From Myxococcota bacterium (GTDB taxonomy: Bacteria > Myxococcota_A > UBA9160 > UBA6930), in NCBI GenBank assembly GCA_028277885.1, contig JANQFK010000029.1:62001-126000 (forward strand): DNA of 64,000 nt. The letters run 5' to 3'. The position numbers were made by a program, and so were the translations under genes. A model generated the notes under the pieces. The model saw only the letters and a program-made list of their open reading frames with translations. It had not been told where the DNA came from and did not search any database. Position 1 is the first letter of the stretch, and the number at the start of each line of letters is the position of its first letter. Positions 51,834 to 60,063 of the stretch are shown here, piece after piece.

Positions 51834-52913
51834 ATGCAGTACGAGCAGCGAAACCCGCTTCCCCTTCCCGACTCGGGCCCCAGCGAGGCCGTGGCCTGCG
51901 CGATGGACACCCTCTTCGACTGGGGCTACGCGCTCGAGCGCGACAACCTGCTGGCTCTCTACGAGAAGGGCAAGGCGGCCACCTGGAACGCCGCGGACCT
52001 CGACTGGTCCATCGAGGTGGACCTCGAGAAGATGATCAGCGACCGCGCCACGCCGGCCTCGGCGGAGCTCTTCAACCAGATGATGCAGCCGCCGCGCAAG
52101 CTCGAGCCCGCCGAGTCCATGGACATGCAGCTCAACATCAACGCCTGGATGCTCTCCCAGTTCCTGCACGGCGAGCAGGGCGCGCTGCTCGCGACGGCGA
52201 AGATCGTCCAGGCCGCGCCCCTCGAAGAGGCCAAGTGGTACGCCGCCAACCAGGTGGCCGACGAGGCGCGGCACGTGGAGGTCTACCACCGCTACCTCAC
52301 CGAGAAGCTCGGCCGCTCCTTCGAGGTGAACCACCACCTCCAGACCCTGCTCGACGACATCATCGCCGACTCGCGCTGGGACATGACCTACCTCGGCATG
52401 CAGATCATGGTGGAGGGCCTGGCCCTGGCCGCCTTCGGGCTGATGAAGATCCAGCTGCCCGACGAGCCGCTGATCCAGGACATCACCACCCGCATCATGG
52501 GCGACGAGGCGCGCCACGTGGCCTTCGGTGTGCTCTCCCTCCAGGACCTCTACCAGGACCTCAGCGAGTCGGAGCTGCGCGAGCGCGAGGACTTCGTCAT
52601 CGAGGCCACCCACCTGATGCGCGACCGCCTGCTGATGAGCCAGGTGTACGAGCGCATGGGCTGGGACGTGGAGCTCTGGACCGAGTGGGCCAAGCAGACG
52701 CCCTTCATGACGGGCTTCCGCCAGATGCTGTTCTCGAAGATCGTCCCCAACCTGAAGCGGCTGGGGCTGCTCACGCCGCGGGTGCGCGAGGAGTACGCGA
52801 AGATCGGGCTCCTCCAGTTCGAGAACCTGAAGGACTCCACCGAGGACGCCGAGCCCATGCCCCCCGCGGAGCTGATCGAGATGCTGACGCGGCTGCGCGA
52901 GGCCGGCGCGTAG
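51834..52913 (+). CDS. Ferritin-like di-iron protein
   Basis: 359 residues, helical, with carboxylate/His pairs characteristic of ferritin-like di-iron oxygenases: HGEQGALLATAKIV, then DEARHVEVYHRYL, and GDEARHVAFGVL. The spacing (two ExxH pairs plus upstream Glu) matches a four-helix bundle di-iron centre, as in R2-like or AurF-like N-oxygenase families. It could oxygenate a pathway intermediate or be a redox/storage protein. The ATG at 51834 has GGAGG upstream and a TATGGT box at 51800. Convergent with the AMP-ligase gene, 16 bases away, across a short CCCGAAGGG hairpin. Confidence 0.8.
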   Translation: MQYEQRNPLPLPDSGPSEAVACAMDTLFDWGYALERDNLLALYEKGKAATWNAADLDWSIEVDLEKMISDRATPASAELFNQMMQPPRKLEPAESMDMQLNINAWMLSQFLHGEQGALLATAKIVQAAPLEEAKWYAANQVADEARHVEVYHRYLTEKLGRSFEVNHHLQTLLDDIIADSRWDMTYLGMQIMVEGLALAAFGLMKIQLPDEPLIQDITTRIMGDEARHVAFGVLSLQDLYQDLSESELREREDFVIEATHLMRDRLLMSQVYERMGWDVELWTEWAKQTPFMTGFRQMLFSKIVPNLKRLGLLTPRVREEYAKIGLLQFENLKDSTEDAEPMPPAELIEMLTRLREAGA

Positions 52914-52929
52914 GGGCGGGCCCTTCGGG

Positions 52930-54618
52930 CTAGCTCTCGTAGCGGAAGCCCTCGATCTGCGCGCCCTCGGCGCCGAGGCGCCCCAGGGCCGCCTCGCGCA
53001 GGGGGGCGATCCGGAGCTTCTGGCTGCCGGTGAAGGACAGCTCCCCGGCGCGGAAGAAGAGCACGCGCTTCGGGACCTTGTACGAGGCCAGTCGCTCGCG
53101 CAGGAAGGCGCGCAGCTCGTCCTCGGTGGGGTGGGCACCCTCGGCCGCGACGGCGCACAGCACCACCGCCTCGCCCAGGGTCGGGTGGGGGACGCCGACC
53201 GCGTGGGACAGCGCGAGGTCCGGGTGGGCGCGCAGGGCCGTCTCGATCTCCTCGGGCGAGACGTTGGCGCCGCCGGTCTTGATGAGGTTCGTGATGCGGC
53301 CGGTCCAGTGCAGGGTGCCGTCGGCGTCGAGGTGGCCGCCGTCGCCGGTTCGGAAGTAGCCGTCGGCGTCGAGGTAGGAGCCGGGCTCCTGCTTCGCGTA
53401 GCCGCGCATGAAGGTGATGCCCTTCACCGCGATCTCGCCCGAGGCACCCGGGGGCAGCGGCTCGCCGCTCTCGGGGTCGACGATGCGGATCCGCATGCCC
53501 GGCAGCGCGCGGCCGTGGCAGGCGCGGCGCGCCTCCGAGGGAGCCGACGCCGGGAGCGCCGAGGCGAGGGTGAAGGTCTCGCTCATCCCGTAGGAGGCGT
53601 GGATCCCCCAGGTGTCCTTCTCGATGCCCGCCAGCGGCGCCAGGGGCGAGGTGGCCTCGATCTTGCGCAGGCGGGAGAGGTCGCGGCCGGCACCGGCCGC
53701 CTGCTCGGCGAGGGCCTTCTCCTGGTGTGGCCAGGCGTGGAGCGCGGTCACGCGCTCGCTCTCGAGGAGTGCGAGGGCGCGGGCCGCGTCGAAGGTCTCC
53801 TCCAGGATCAAGGTGGCGCCCGCGGCGAGGCTCGCGCCCAGCGACATCGCGGTCCCGGCGGTCCAGAAGAAGGGCTGCGCGGTGTAGACGCGGTCCTCGG
53901 GTGTGAGCCCCATCAGCTCGGCGAAGCGCCAGCTCTGCACGACCGGGGCGCGCTGGGTGTGGAGGATCCCCTTGGGCAGCGCGGTGGTGCCCGAGGTGTA
54001 GACGAGCAGGGCGTCGTCGGCGGGATGCACCTCGGCCTCCATGGCGTCCACGAGCTCCGCGGGCACGTCGTCGCCCCGGGCGAGCAGCCCCGGCCAGGCC
54101 TCGAAGCCGCCTTCCCCCGCCTCGAGGCCCAGGACGGCAACGCGCCGCAGGTAGGGGAGGGCGGGGCAGCGCAACGTCCCCGACGAGTCCTCTCGTAGCT
54201 CGGGGTGGGAGGCGCGCAGCTCCTCGACGAGGTCGCGGTCGAGCAGCCGCCGCTGCATCAGCAGGAGCGCCGCATCGGAGTGGCGCAGCACGTGGTCGCG
54301 CTCCTCCGCGGTCGCGTAGGTGTTGACCGGGACCACCACGGCGCCGACCCGGGCCGCGGCGAACAGCGCCACCGCCCACTCGGGGCGGTTCGCCATCCAC
54401 AGCGCGACGCGCGTCCCCTTGCCGACGCCGACGGCCGCCAGCGCCCGGGACAGGGAGAGGGAGCGCTCGTCCAGCTCGCGATGGCTCCAGTCCCGACCCT
54501 CGAAGCGCAGGGCCGCGCGGTCCTCGGGGCCCGCAGCGTGGCGGGCGACCACGTCGGCGAGCAGGCGGCCCAGGGTGAGCCGCGTGGCGTCGGGCTGCAT
54601 GGCGAGCCCCGTCGTCAC
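52930..54618 (-). CDS. Acyl-CoA synthetase (AMP-forming)
   Basis: 562 residues of the ANL superfamily. P-loop YTSGTTALPKG, SYGMSETFT, TGDGGHLDADGTLHW and the C-terminal catalytic Lys in SFTGSQKLRIAPL are all present. GTG 54618 overlaps the hydratase stop (GTGA), while ATG 54600 is a possible alternative. It is last in a three-gene minus-strand operon: amidohydrolase, MaoC-type hydratase, ligase. It activates a carboxylate to a CoA ester, perhaps the product of the amidohydrolase. Confidence 0.9.
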   Translation of the reverse strand: MTTGLAMQPDATRLTLGRLLADVVARHAAGPEDRAALRFEGRDWSHRELDERSLSLSRALAAVGVGKGTRVALWMANRPEWAVALFAAARVGAVVVPVNTYATAEERDHVLRHSDAALLLMQRRLLDRDLVEELRASHPELREDSSGTLRCPALPYLRRVAVLGLEAGEGGFEAWPGLLARGDDVPAELVDAMEAEVHPADDALLVYTSGTTALPKGILHTQRAPVVQSWRFAELMGLTPEDRVYTAQPFFWTAGTAMSLGASLAAGATLILEETFDAARALALLESERVTALHAWPHQEKALAEQAAGAGRDLSRLRKIEATSPLAPLAGIEKDTWGIHASYGMSETFTLASALPASAPSEARRACHGRALPGMRIRIVDPESGEPLPPGASGEIAVKGITFMRGYAKQEPGSYLDADGYFRTGDGGHLDADGTLHWTGRITNLIKTGGANVSPEEIETALRAHPDLALSHAVGVPHPTLGEAVVLCAVAAEGAHPTEDELRAFLRERLASYKVPKRVLFFRAGELSFTGSQKLRIAPLREAALGRLGAEGAQIEGFRYES

Positions 54619-55805
54619 GCTGCGGGCTCGTTCTCCGTCGGGAGCAGCACCTCGGCGTGGCCCGAGGCCATCACCTCGTCGCGCTGGTTGGTCATGTGGA
54701 CCGAGACCGTGGCCCGGGGCCGGCCCGAGGGGGCTTCGTCGAGGGCCACCACCTCGCCGCTCAGGAAGGTCACGTCGCCGGTCAGCGCCGGGGAGCGGTA
54801 CTGCATGCGGCTGTGCTGGATCTCCCCCCACTCGCCGGTCCAGTTGGCCAGGTAGTCGAGGATCCAGGCCCCCATGGAGGCGCCGTAGCCGTAGCCGCGG
54901 GGCAGGCCCACGAGCTGGGCGTACTGCTCCTGGACGTGCCCGCGGGAGGGTCCCTTGTAGAGGCCGTCGCCCTGGGCCGGGTCGATGCGCGCGGCCTCGT
55001 GGTCGCGGTCCATCTCGGGCAGCCAGCCCGCCTGCCACAGGGAGGTCGGGCCCGCGTCGGCCGCGAAGGCCCCCCAGACGCTCATCAGGAAGGCGCGCCA
55101 CTCGGTGGTGAAGCTCATCAGGGTGTGGGGGCCGATCACGCGGCGGGGCAGGGCGTCGCCGACCTGGACGAACAGGCGGCGGCCGTGCCCGAGGTCGTGG
55201 ATCGACTGGTAGTACTCGAAGCGCTGCTTCTCGATCTCGGCGAGCTGCTCCTCGCTCCACTCGGGCTCGCGGTCCTCCATGAACAGGCCGCGGTCGCGGG
55301 CCGCCTCGGCGCGGTAGCGGATCGAGGTCGAGCGCTGCTTGCACACCACCACGCCGTGCTGGTTGATGTAGGTGGTGTCGCCCCGGGAGAACATGGTGGG
55401 CCCGGCGAACTTCGTCTCCGCGACCTTGTAGTCGAAGAGCATGCGGTCCTGGCGCAGGCGGTCGCCGGGCGCGATCCGCGGCCCGTGGAACCACCACTCG
55501 TCGCCGCCGAAGATCATGTGGGTGCCGGGGATGTGGCCCTGGATCGCCGGCGCCGCACCGTGGCTGTCGTCGGTGCACACCGCGAAGGACTGGGGGGCCA
55601 GGATGCGGCCGTGGCGGCTCTCGGCCGCGTAGGCGTCGTCGTAGTGGAGCGGGTTCGGGTTCTGCATGCCCTGGACCCAGCGCCGCACGTCGTTCACGTG
55701 CACGTCGTCCTTCAGCTGCGCCCCGCCCAGGGGAACTCCGATCCAGCGATCCACGTCCGAGGTATCGAAGTCCGGCCAGCGCTGGACGACGTCCTCCGCC
55801 CTCAA
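54615..55805 (-). CDS. Double hot-dog (FAS1-like / MaoC) dehydratase or hydratase
   Basis: 396 residues: an N-terminal FAS1-like dehydratase hot-dog domain (NPNPLHYDDAYA, GGDEWWFHGPRIAPGDR) and a C-terminal MaoC-like domain (RRVIGPHTLMSFTTEWRAFL, VHMTNQRDEVMASGHAEV). Enoyl-CoA hydratases of steroid side-chain degradation have this double fold. Start: TTG at 55805 overlaps the amidohydrolase stop (TTGA); the next candidate is a GTG 48 bases in, at 55757, so the TTG is preferred but uncertain. Confidence 0.83.
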   Translation of the reverse strand: MRAEDVVQRWPDFDTSDVDRWIGVPLGGAQLKDDVHVNDVRRWVQGMQNPNPLHYDDAYAAESRHGRILAPQSFAVCTDDSHGAAPAIQGHIPGTHMIFGGDEWWFHGPRIAPGDRLRQDRMLFDYKVAETKFAGPTMFSRGDTTYINQHGVVVCKQRSTSIRYRAEAARDRGLFMEDREPEWSEEQLAEIEKQRFEYYQSIHDLGHGRRLFVQVGDALPRRVIGPHTLMSFTTEWRAFLMSVWGAFAADAGPTSLWQAGWLPEMDRDHEAARIDPAQGDGLYKGPSRGHVQEQYAQLVGLPRGYGYGASMGAWILDYLANWTGEWGEIQHSRMQYRSPALTGDVTFLSGEVVALDEAPSGRPRATVSVHMTNQRDEVMASGHAEVLLPTENEPAA

Positions 55806-56941
55806 GCCGGCACCTCGAGGCCCTGGGGCAGGTCGTAGGCGCGCACCATGTTGCCGGCCAGGATTTCGTAGCGCTCCCGGGCGGGGATGCCGTCGAACAT
55901 CTCGCCGATCACCTTGCGGCTGTAGGGCCAGTCGTTGCCGTGGTGGGGGTAGTCGGTGGACCAGGCCATGTTGTGTACGCCCACGTCGTAGCGGTTGCGG
56001 AGCCCGACCCGGTCGTGGATGAACGTGCAGATCCAGGCCTGGTGGAAGTACTCGCTGGGCAGGCGCTGGATGGTGAGGCCCGTGTGGCGGCGGTTCCGCC
56101 AGTAGAAGTTGTCGAGCTGCTCGAGGGCGGCGGGAACCCAGCCCACGTCGGTCTCGACGCCGAGGAAGCGGAGCGCCGGGAAGCGGTCGTGCACCCCGCT
56201 CATCATGATCTCGCACATCACCTCCGGGAAGAGCGACATCCCGGCCAGGGCCATGTTGGCGATGGCGGCCGGGCCCTCGAGGGCGCCGGTGCCCTTGCGG
56301 CTCGGACGCACGATGCGGATGTGGATGCTGATGGGCATCCCCAGCTCCTCGGCGGCGGCGAAGAAGCGGTCGTCCTCCTCGCCGAGCGCGTCGCCTCCGT
56401 TCGGCCAGGCCGTGAGGATGACGCCGCGCATGCCCTTCTCCCGGCAGCGGCCCATCTCCGCGATGGCCTCTTCGACGCCGAGGTTGGGCATCTGGGCCAG
56501 GCCGAACAGCCGCTCCGGGTCGTTGGCGCAGAACTCGTCCTGGAGCCAGTCGTTGTAGGCCCGGACGCCGGCCCGGTGGAACTCGCGGTCCGGGTTGCCC
56601 ATGAAGTGGTACATGGTGCGCTGGCTCGGGTAGAGGAACTCGGCGTCGACGCCGTCCTCGTCCATGTCCTCGAGGCGCGCCTTGCCGTCCCAGCAGCCCT
56701 TGCGGATGGTGTCGTAGGTGTAGCCGCGCCACTTGATGTCCTCGAAGCGCATGCCCGGGGTGGCGACGAGGCCGATGTACATGAGCGGCTTGTCCTCGCC
56801 GAAGCTCCAGGCGTCGCCGCCCTCCTCGTCCTTCACCAGGCGCGGGGCGCGGTCGTGGAACTCCCTAGGAAGCCAGCGCTCCCAGATGTGGGGCGGCTCC
56901 ACGGTGTGGCAGTCCGCGTCGATGAGGCGGTAGTCGCGCAT
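55802..56941 (-). CDS. Amidohydrolase-2 family hydrolase/decarboxylase (copy 2)
   Basis: 379 residues of the PF04909 family, longer than copy 1 and with more complete motifs: IDADCHTVEPPHIWERWLP at the first strand, FLYPSQRTMYHFMG, ISIHIRIV with a metal His, and AWSTDYPHHGNDWP with the catalytic Asp and following His. Such enzymes cleave C-C bonds, decarboxylate or hydrolyse ring intermediates. The ATG at 56941 has GAGGA upstream; an earlier ATG (56986) would add 15 unusual residues and run into the operator. It heads the operon behind operator site 4. Confidence 0.85.
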   Translation of the reverse strand: MRDYRLIDADCHTVEPPHIWERWLPREFHDRAPRLVKDEEGGDAWSFGEDKPLMYIGLVATPGMRFEDIKWRGYTYDTIRKGCWDGKARLEDMDEDGVDAEFLYPSQRTMYHFMGNPDREFHRAGVRAYNDWLQDEFCANDPERLFGLAQMPNLGVEEAIAEMGRCREKGMRGVILTAWPNGGDALGEEDDRFFAAAEELGMPISIHIRIVRPSRKGTGALEGPAAIANMALAGMSLFPEVMCEIMMSGVHDRFPALRFLGVETDVGWVPAALEQLDNFYWRNRRHTGLTIQRLPSEYFHQAWICTFIHDRVGLRNRYDVGVHNMAWSTDYPHHGNDWPYSRKVIGEMFDGIPARERYEILAGNMVRAYDLPQGLEVPA

Positions 56942-56973
56942 GGGCGGGTCCTCGCTCCCCGGGGCCGGGCCCC

Positions 56974-56996
56974 GGATCTGACACACCGTCAGATCC
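56974..56996. promoter_or_regulatory. TCTGAC operator, site 4 (perfect arms)
   Basis: Arms GGATCTGAC and GTCAGATCC with an ACACC spacer: nine-base arms without a mismatch. Located between the divergent amidohydrolase operon and the SDR gene. A minus-strand TAGGAT box overlaps the right arm, so occupancy would block that promoter. Confidence 0.8.
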
Positions 56997-57032
56997 TACC
57001 CCAGGCCCTTCCGGGGGGCCAAGCCGAGGCCC

Positions 57033-57038
57033 TATGCT
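57033..57038 (+). promoter_or_regulatory. -10 box TATGCT before the SDR gene
   Basis: TATGCT ends eight bases before the ATG. No ribosome-binding site lies between, so the transcript is probably leaderless or nearly so. Confidence 0.45.
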
Positions 57039-57046
57039 GCGGCCCC

Positions 57047-57877
57047 ATGGCGGTCACCACGGGGCTGCGGGATCCCCGCGACAAGGTCGCGCTCGTGACC
57101 GGCGCCTCGAGCGGGATCGGTGCCGAGCTGGCGCGGCAGCTCGCCGCCCGCGGCGCCCGGGTCGCCCTGGTGGCCCGACGGCGCGAGCGCCTGGAGAGCG
57201 TCGCCGCCGAGATCGAGAAGGCCGGCGGCCGGGCCTCGGTGCACGCCTGCGACGTGGCCCGGCGCCCGGCGGTGGCCGAGGCGGCGCGCGACGCGTGCGC
57301 GGCCTGGGGCGGCGTGGACGTGCTGGTGAACGCCGCCGGGGTGGCGCGCCACGTGCTCTTCGAGGACCACGACGTCGAGGACATCGAGGCGCTGCTGCGC
57401 ACGAACCTGAACGGAACCATCTACTGGATCAAGGAGCTGCTGCCGCGGCTGCGCGAGCGGGGCCGGGGCTGGATCGTGAACGTCTCGTCCTTCGCGGGCA
57501 AGGTGGCCCAGCCCGACGAGGCCGCCTACAGCGCCAGCAAGTACGCGATCACCGGGCTCTCGCGCGCGCTCTCCATGGAGCTCGCGCCCCGCGGCATCCA
57601 CGTGCTGTGCGTGCACCCGGCGCTGGTGCGCACCGAGATGTTCACCCCCGAGGTGATGGCGCGCATGCCGCGTACGCGACCCCGCTTCATGGAGGCTCCG
57701 GACTTCGCGCGCCGGGTGCTGCGCGCGCTCGAGCGCGGCGAGACCGAGGTGACCCTGCCGCGTCGCTACGGCTGGGTCGCGATGCTGGCGGAGATGCTGC
57801 CCGGCGCGATCTACCGGGGGGTCGCGAAGGCGAAGCTCGGCGGGCTCCCGGACGGCGAGGGGGGCGGCCGCTCCTAG
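57047..57877 (+). CDS. Short-chain dehydrogenase/reductase
   Basis: 276 residues. TGASSGIG nucleotide motif, VLVNAAGV, NVSSFAGK with the catalytic Ser, YSASKYAITG with Tyr and Lys. A C-terminal extension (about 225-276) ends in a weakly hydrophobic helix. The enzyme reduces or oxidises a hydroxyl group; the pathway context suggests a steroid or acyl intermediate. It is divergent from the amidohydrolase operon, and its TAG stop lies at the left edge of repeat copy 3. Confidence 0.9.
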   Translation: MAVTTGLRDPRDKVALVTGASSGIGAELARQLAARGARVALVARRRERLESVAAEIEKAGGRASVHACDVARRPAVAEAARDACAAWGGVDVLVNAAGVARHVLFEDHDVEDIEALLRTNLNGTIYWIKELLPRLRERGRGWIVNVSSFAGKVAQPDEAAYSASKYAITGLSRALSMELAPRGIHVLCVHPALVRTEMFTPEVMARMPRTRPRFMEAPDFARRVLRALERGETEVTLPRRYGWVAMLAEMLPGAIYRGVAKAKLGGLPDGEGGGRS

Positions 57878-58003
57878 GAAGCCGACCCATCCTGGGTCGG
57901 CTTCCGCCGCAAGGCGAGCCCGAAGGGCTCGCTCGGCTGGGCGGGTGGCCCGAGAGGGTCAGCCGACGACGCGAGAGATTCCGCGAAGCGGAATCGCAGC
58001 TAG
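57873..58003. repeat. Convergent-gene mosaic repeat, copy 3 (module B inverted)
   Basis: Module A (57873 to about 57940) has a perfect 12-bp stem, GGAAGCCGACCC/GGGTCGGCTTCC, and an 8-bp stem, GCGAGCCC/GGGCTCGC. Module B (57948-58003) is present as the reverse complement of the version in copies 1 and 2, over about 52 bases with almost no change. Between convergent genes; includes the stop codons of both. Confidence 0.82.
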
Positions 58004-60063
58004 CCCACCCGCACGTCGTAGCAGCCCCGCGCGTCGAGCTCGGCGACGTGGCCGGGGGGGAGCACGAGGGTGGTGAAGCGCTCCTCCACCATGGCGGGGC
58101 CCTCGATGCGGTGCCCCACGCCGAGCCGGTCGCCGTCGTAGACCGGCGTGTCGACGAAGGCGCCGCGGAACCAGGCCGGCCGCCGGGTGCGCAGCGCGTC
58201 GGAGACGGGGCCCGAGGCTGCGGGCCACTCGCTCGCCGGCGGGCTCGGGGTGCGGCCCGTGGCGTGGAGCCGCACGCCGCGCAGGATGGGCTCCTCCTCG
58301 CGCACCGCATAGGTGTGGCGCTCCTCGTGGAGGTCGTGGAAGGCCTCGACGGAGCGGGCCAGGTCGCCCGCCGCCATGCGCTCGCCGCTCAGCACCGCGG
58401 GCACGCCGAGGTCGAAGGTCTGGCCCGGGTAGCAGACGTGGAGGACCCGCTCGAAGCGGATCTCCGCCGCCACCACCCCGGCGGCCCCGAGCTCCTCCAC
58501 GGCGCGCGCCTCCATCTCGTCGAGGAGCCGGTTCACGGTCTCCTCGCGGCCCTGGCCTGCGGGCGTGATGTAGGAGCGCTGCAGATCGATGGCGTGGTCC
58601 GCGATCAGCAGGCCCAGGGCCGAGAAGGCGGGCGAGGTGCGGGGCACGATCCAGCGCCGCACGCCGAGCTCCTCGGCCTGGCGGCCGGCGTGGACCGGAC
58701 CGTTGCCGCCGTAGACGAGCAGCGCGAAGCGGCGCGGGTCGAGCCCGGCGTGGGACGAGACCCGGCGGATCGCGTTGGCCATGTTGGCGTCCACGATGCG
58801 CTGGATGCCGTGGGCGGCCTCCACGACGTCGAGGCCCAGGGGCCGGCCCACCTGCTCCCCGATGGCCTCGCGCACGCCCTCGCCGCGCAGCTTGAACTGC
58901 CCGCCGCACAGCGCCTCGGGGTTCAGCAGTCCGAGCACCCAGTTCGCGTCGGTCACCGTGGGGCGGGTGCCGCCGCGGCCGTAGCAGATGGGCCCGGGCT
59001 CGGCCTTGGCGCTCTCGGGCCCGACGCGCAGGGCGCCGGCCTCCACGCTCGCGATGGAGCCGCCGCCGGCGCCGATCGAGTGCATCTCGATCATGGGCAG
59101 GCCCACCAGGTAGCGGTGCTGCCAGTTCCAGAAGCTGCGCACCTCGGGGCGCCCGTCGCGCACCAGGCACACCTCGTAGCTGGTGCCGCCCATGTCGATG
59201 GCGATGAAGTCCGGTGCCCCGGCGTCGCGCGCGGCGTCGCCGGCGGCGATCACGCCGCCCGTGGGGCCCGAGCCCAGGGCGGCCACGGGCCGCCGCTCCA
59301 GCACCTCGGCGGTGGTGATGCCGCCGTTCGACTGCATCACGAGCAGGTCCCGCGCGTAGCCGGCCGCTCGCAGCGCCGCCTGGAGCCGCCGCAGGTAGCC
59401 CTCCACCCGGGGCCCCACGTAGGCGTCCACCAGCGTGGTGGAGGTGCGCTCGAACTCGGGTGCTGCGGGCATCACCTCGTGGGAGAGGGAGATGCGCGCC
59501 TCGGGACACTCCTCGGCGAGGATCTCGGCCACGCGCCGCTCGTGGGCGGGGTTCACGAAGGAGAACAGCAGGCACACCGCCACGGACTCGACGCCCTGGG
59601 CGCGCAGGCGCCGAGCGGCACGCCGCGTCGCCTCCTCGTCCAGGGCGCGCAGCACGCCCCCGCGGAAGTCGAGCCGCTCGGGCACGCCCAGCCTCCGCCT
59701 CCGGGGAGCGATCGGGACTGGCGGCGGGAAGGCGGGGTCCCAGATCTCCTCCTTGAAGCCCCGCCGGATCTCGATCTCGTCGCGGTGGCCCTCGGTGGTG
59801 AGCAGCCCCGTCACGGCGCCGTTCATCTCGATCAGCGTGTTGTCCGCGGTGGTGGTGCCGTGGACGATGGCGTCGGTGCGCTCGAGGAGCCCCCGGGTGT
59901 CGAGGTCGCGTCCGGCGGCCAGGGCCGCGATGCCCTCCATCACGCCCACGGACTGGTCCGCCAGGGTGGTGGGCACCTTGGAGAGGCTCACCTCGGCGCC
60001 GGGTCCGACCAGGATGAAGTCGGTGAAGGTGCCGCCGACGTCGATGCCCAGGCGGAAGCTCAC
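58000..60063 (-). CDS. Hydantoinase/oxoprolinase-A family protein (HyuA-like)
   Basis: 687 residues: N-terminal FRLGIDVGGTFTDFILVG with the ATP phosphate loop, IVHGTTTADNTLIE, SHEVMPAAPEFERTSTT, LGSGPTGGVIAAG, DFIAIDMGGTSYEVCLV, IGAGGGSIASV and LLVYGGNGPVHA, which together define the HyuA ATPase subunit. It pairs with HyuB to form an ATP-dependent hydrolase or carboxylase (N-methylhydantoinase, 5-oxoprolinase, acetone or acetophenone carboxylase). No gamma subunit is visible, so an acetone carboxylase is less likely. GTG 60063 overlaps the HyuB stop. Confidence 0.9.
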   Translation of the reverse strand: MSFRLGIDVGGTFTDFILVGPGAEVSLSKVPTTLADQSVGVMEGIAALAAGRDLDTRGLLERTDAIVHGTTTADNTLIEMNGAVTGLLTTEGHRDEIEIRRGFKEEIWDPAFPPPVPIAPRRRRLGVPERLDFRGGVLRALDEEATRRAARRLRAQGVESVAVCLLFSFVNPAHERRVAEILAEECPEARISLSHEVMPAAPEFERTSTTLVDAYVGPRVEGYLRRLQAALRAAGYARDLLVMQSNGGITTAEVLERRPVAALGSGPTGGVIAAGDAARDAGAPDFIAIDMGGTSYEVCLVRDGRPEVRSFWNWQHRYLVGLPMIEMHSIGAGGGSIASVEAGALRVGPESAKAEPGPICYGRGGTRPTVTDANWVLGLLNPEALCGGQFKLRGEGVREAIGEQVGRPLGLDVVEAAHGIQRIVDANMANAIRRVSSHAGLDPRRFALLVYGGNGPVHAGRQAEELGVRRWIVPRTSPAFSALGLLIADHAIDLQRSYITPAGQGREETVNRLLDEMEARAVEELGAAGVVAAEIRFERVLHVCYPGQTFDLGVPAVLSGERMAAGDLARSVEAFHDLHEERHTYAVREEEPILRGVRLHATGRTPSPPASEWPAASGPVSDALRTRRPAWFRGAFVDTPVYDGDRLGVGHRIEGPAMVEERFTTLVLPPGHVAELDARGCYDVRVG

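Noticed and set aside
52914..52933. The short GCCC-GAA-GGGC hairpin between the ferritin-like and ligase genes as another copy of the mosaic repeat
   Set aside because: Only about 12 bases resemble module A, too few to separate common origin from an ordinary terminator hairpin.
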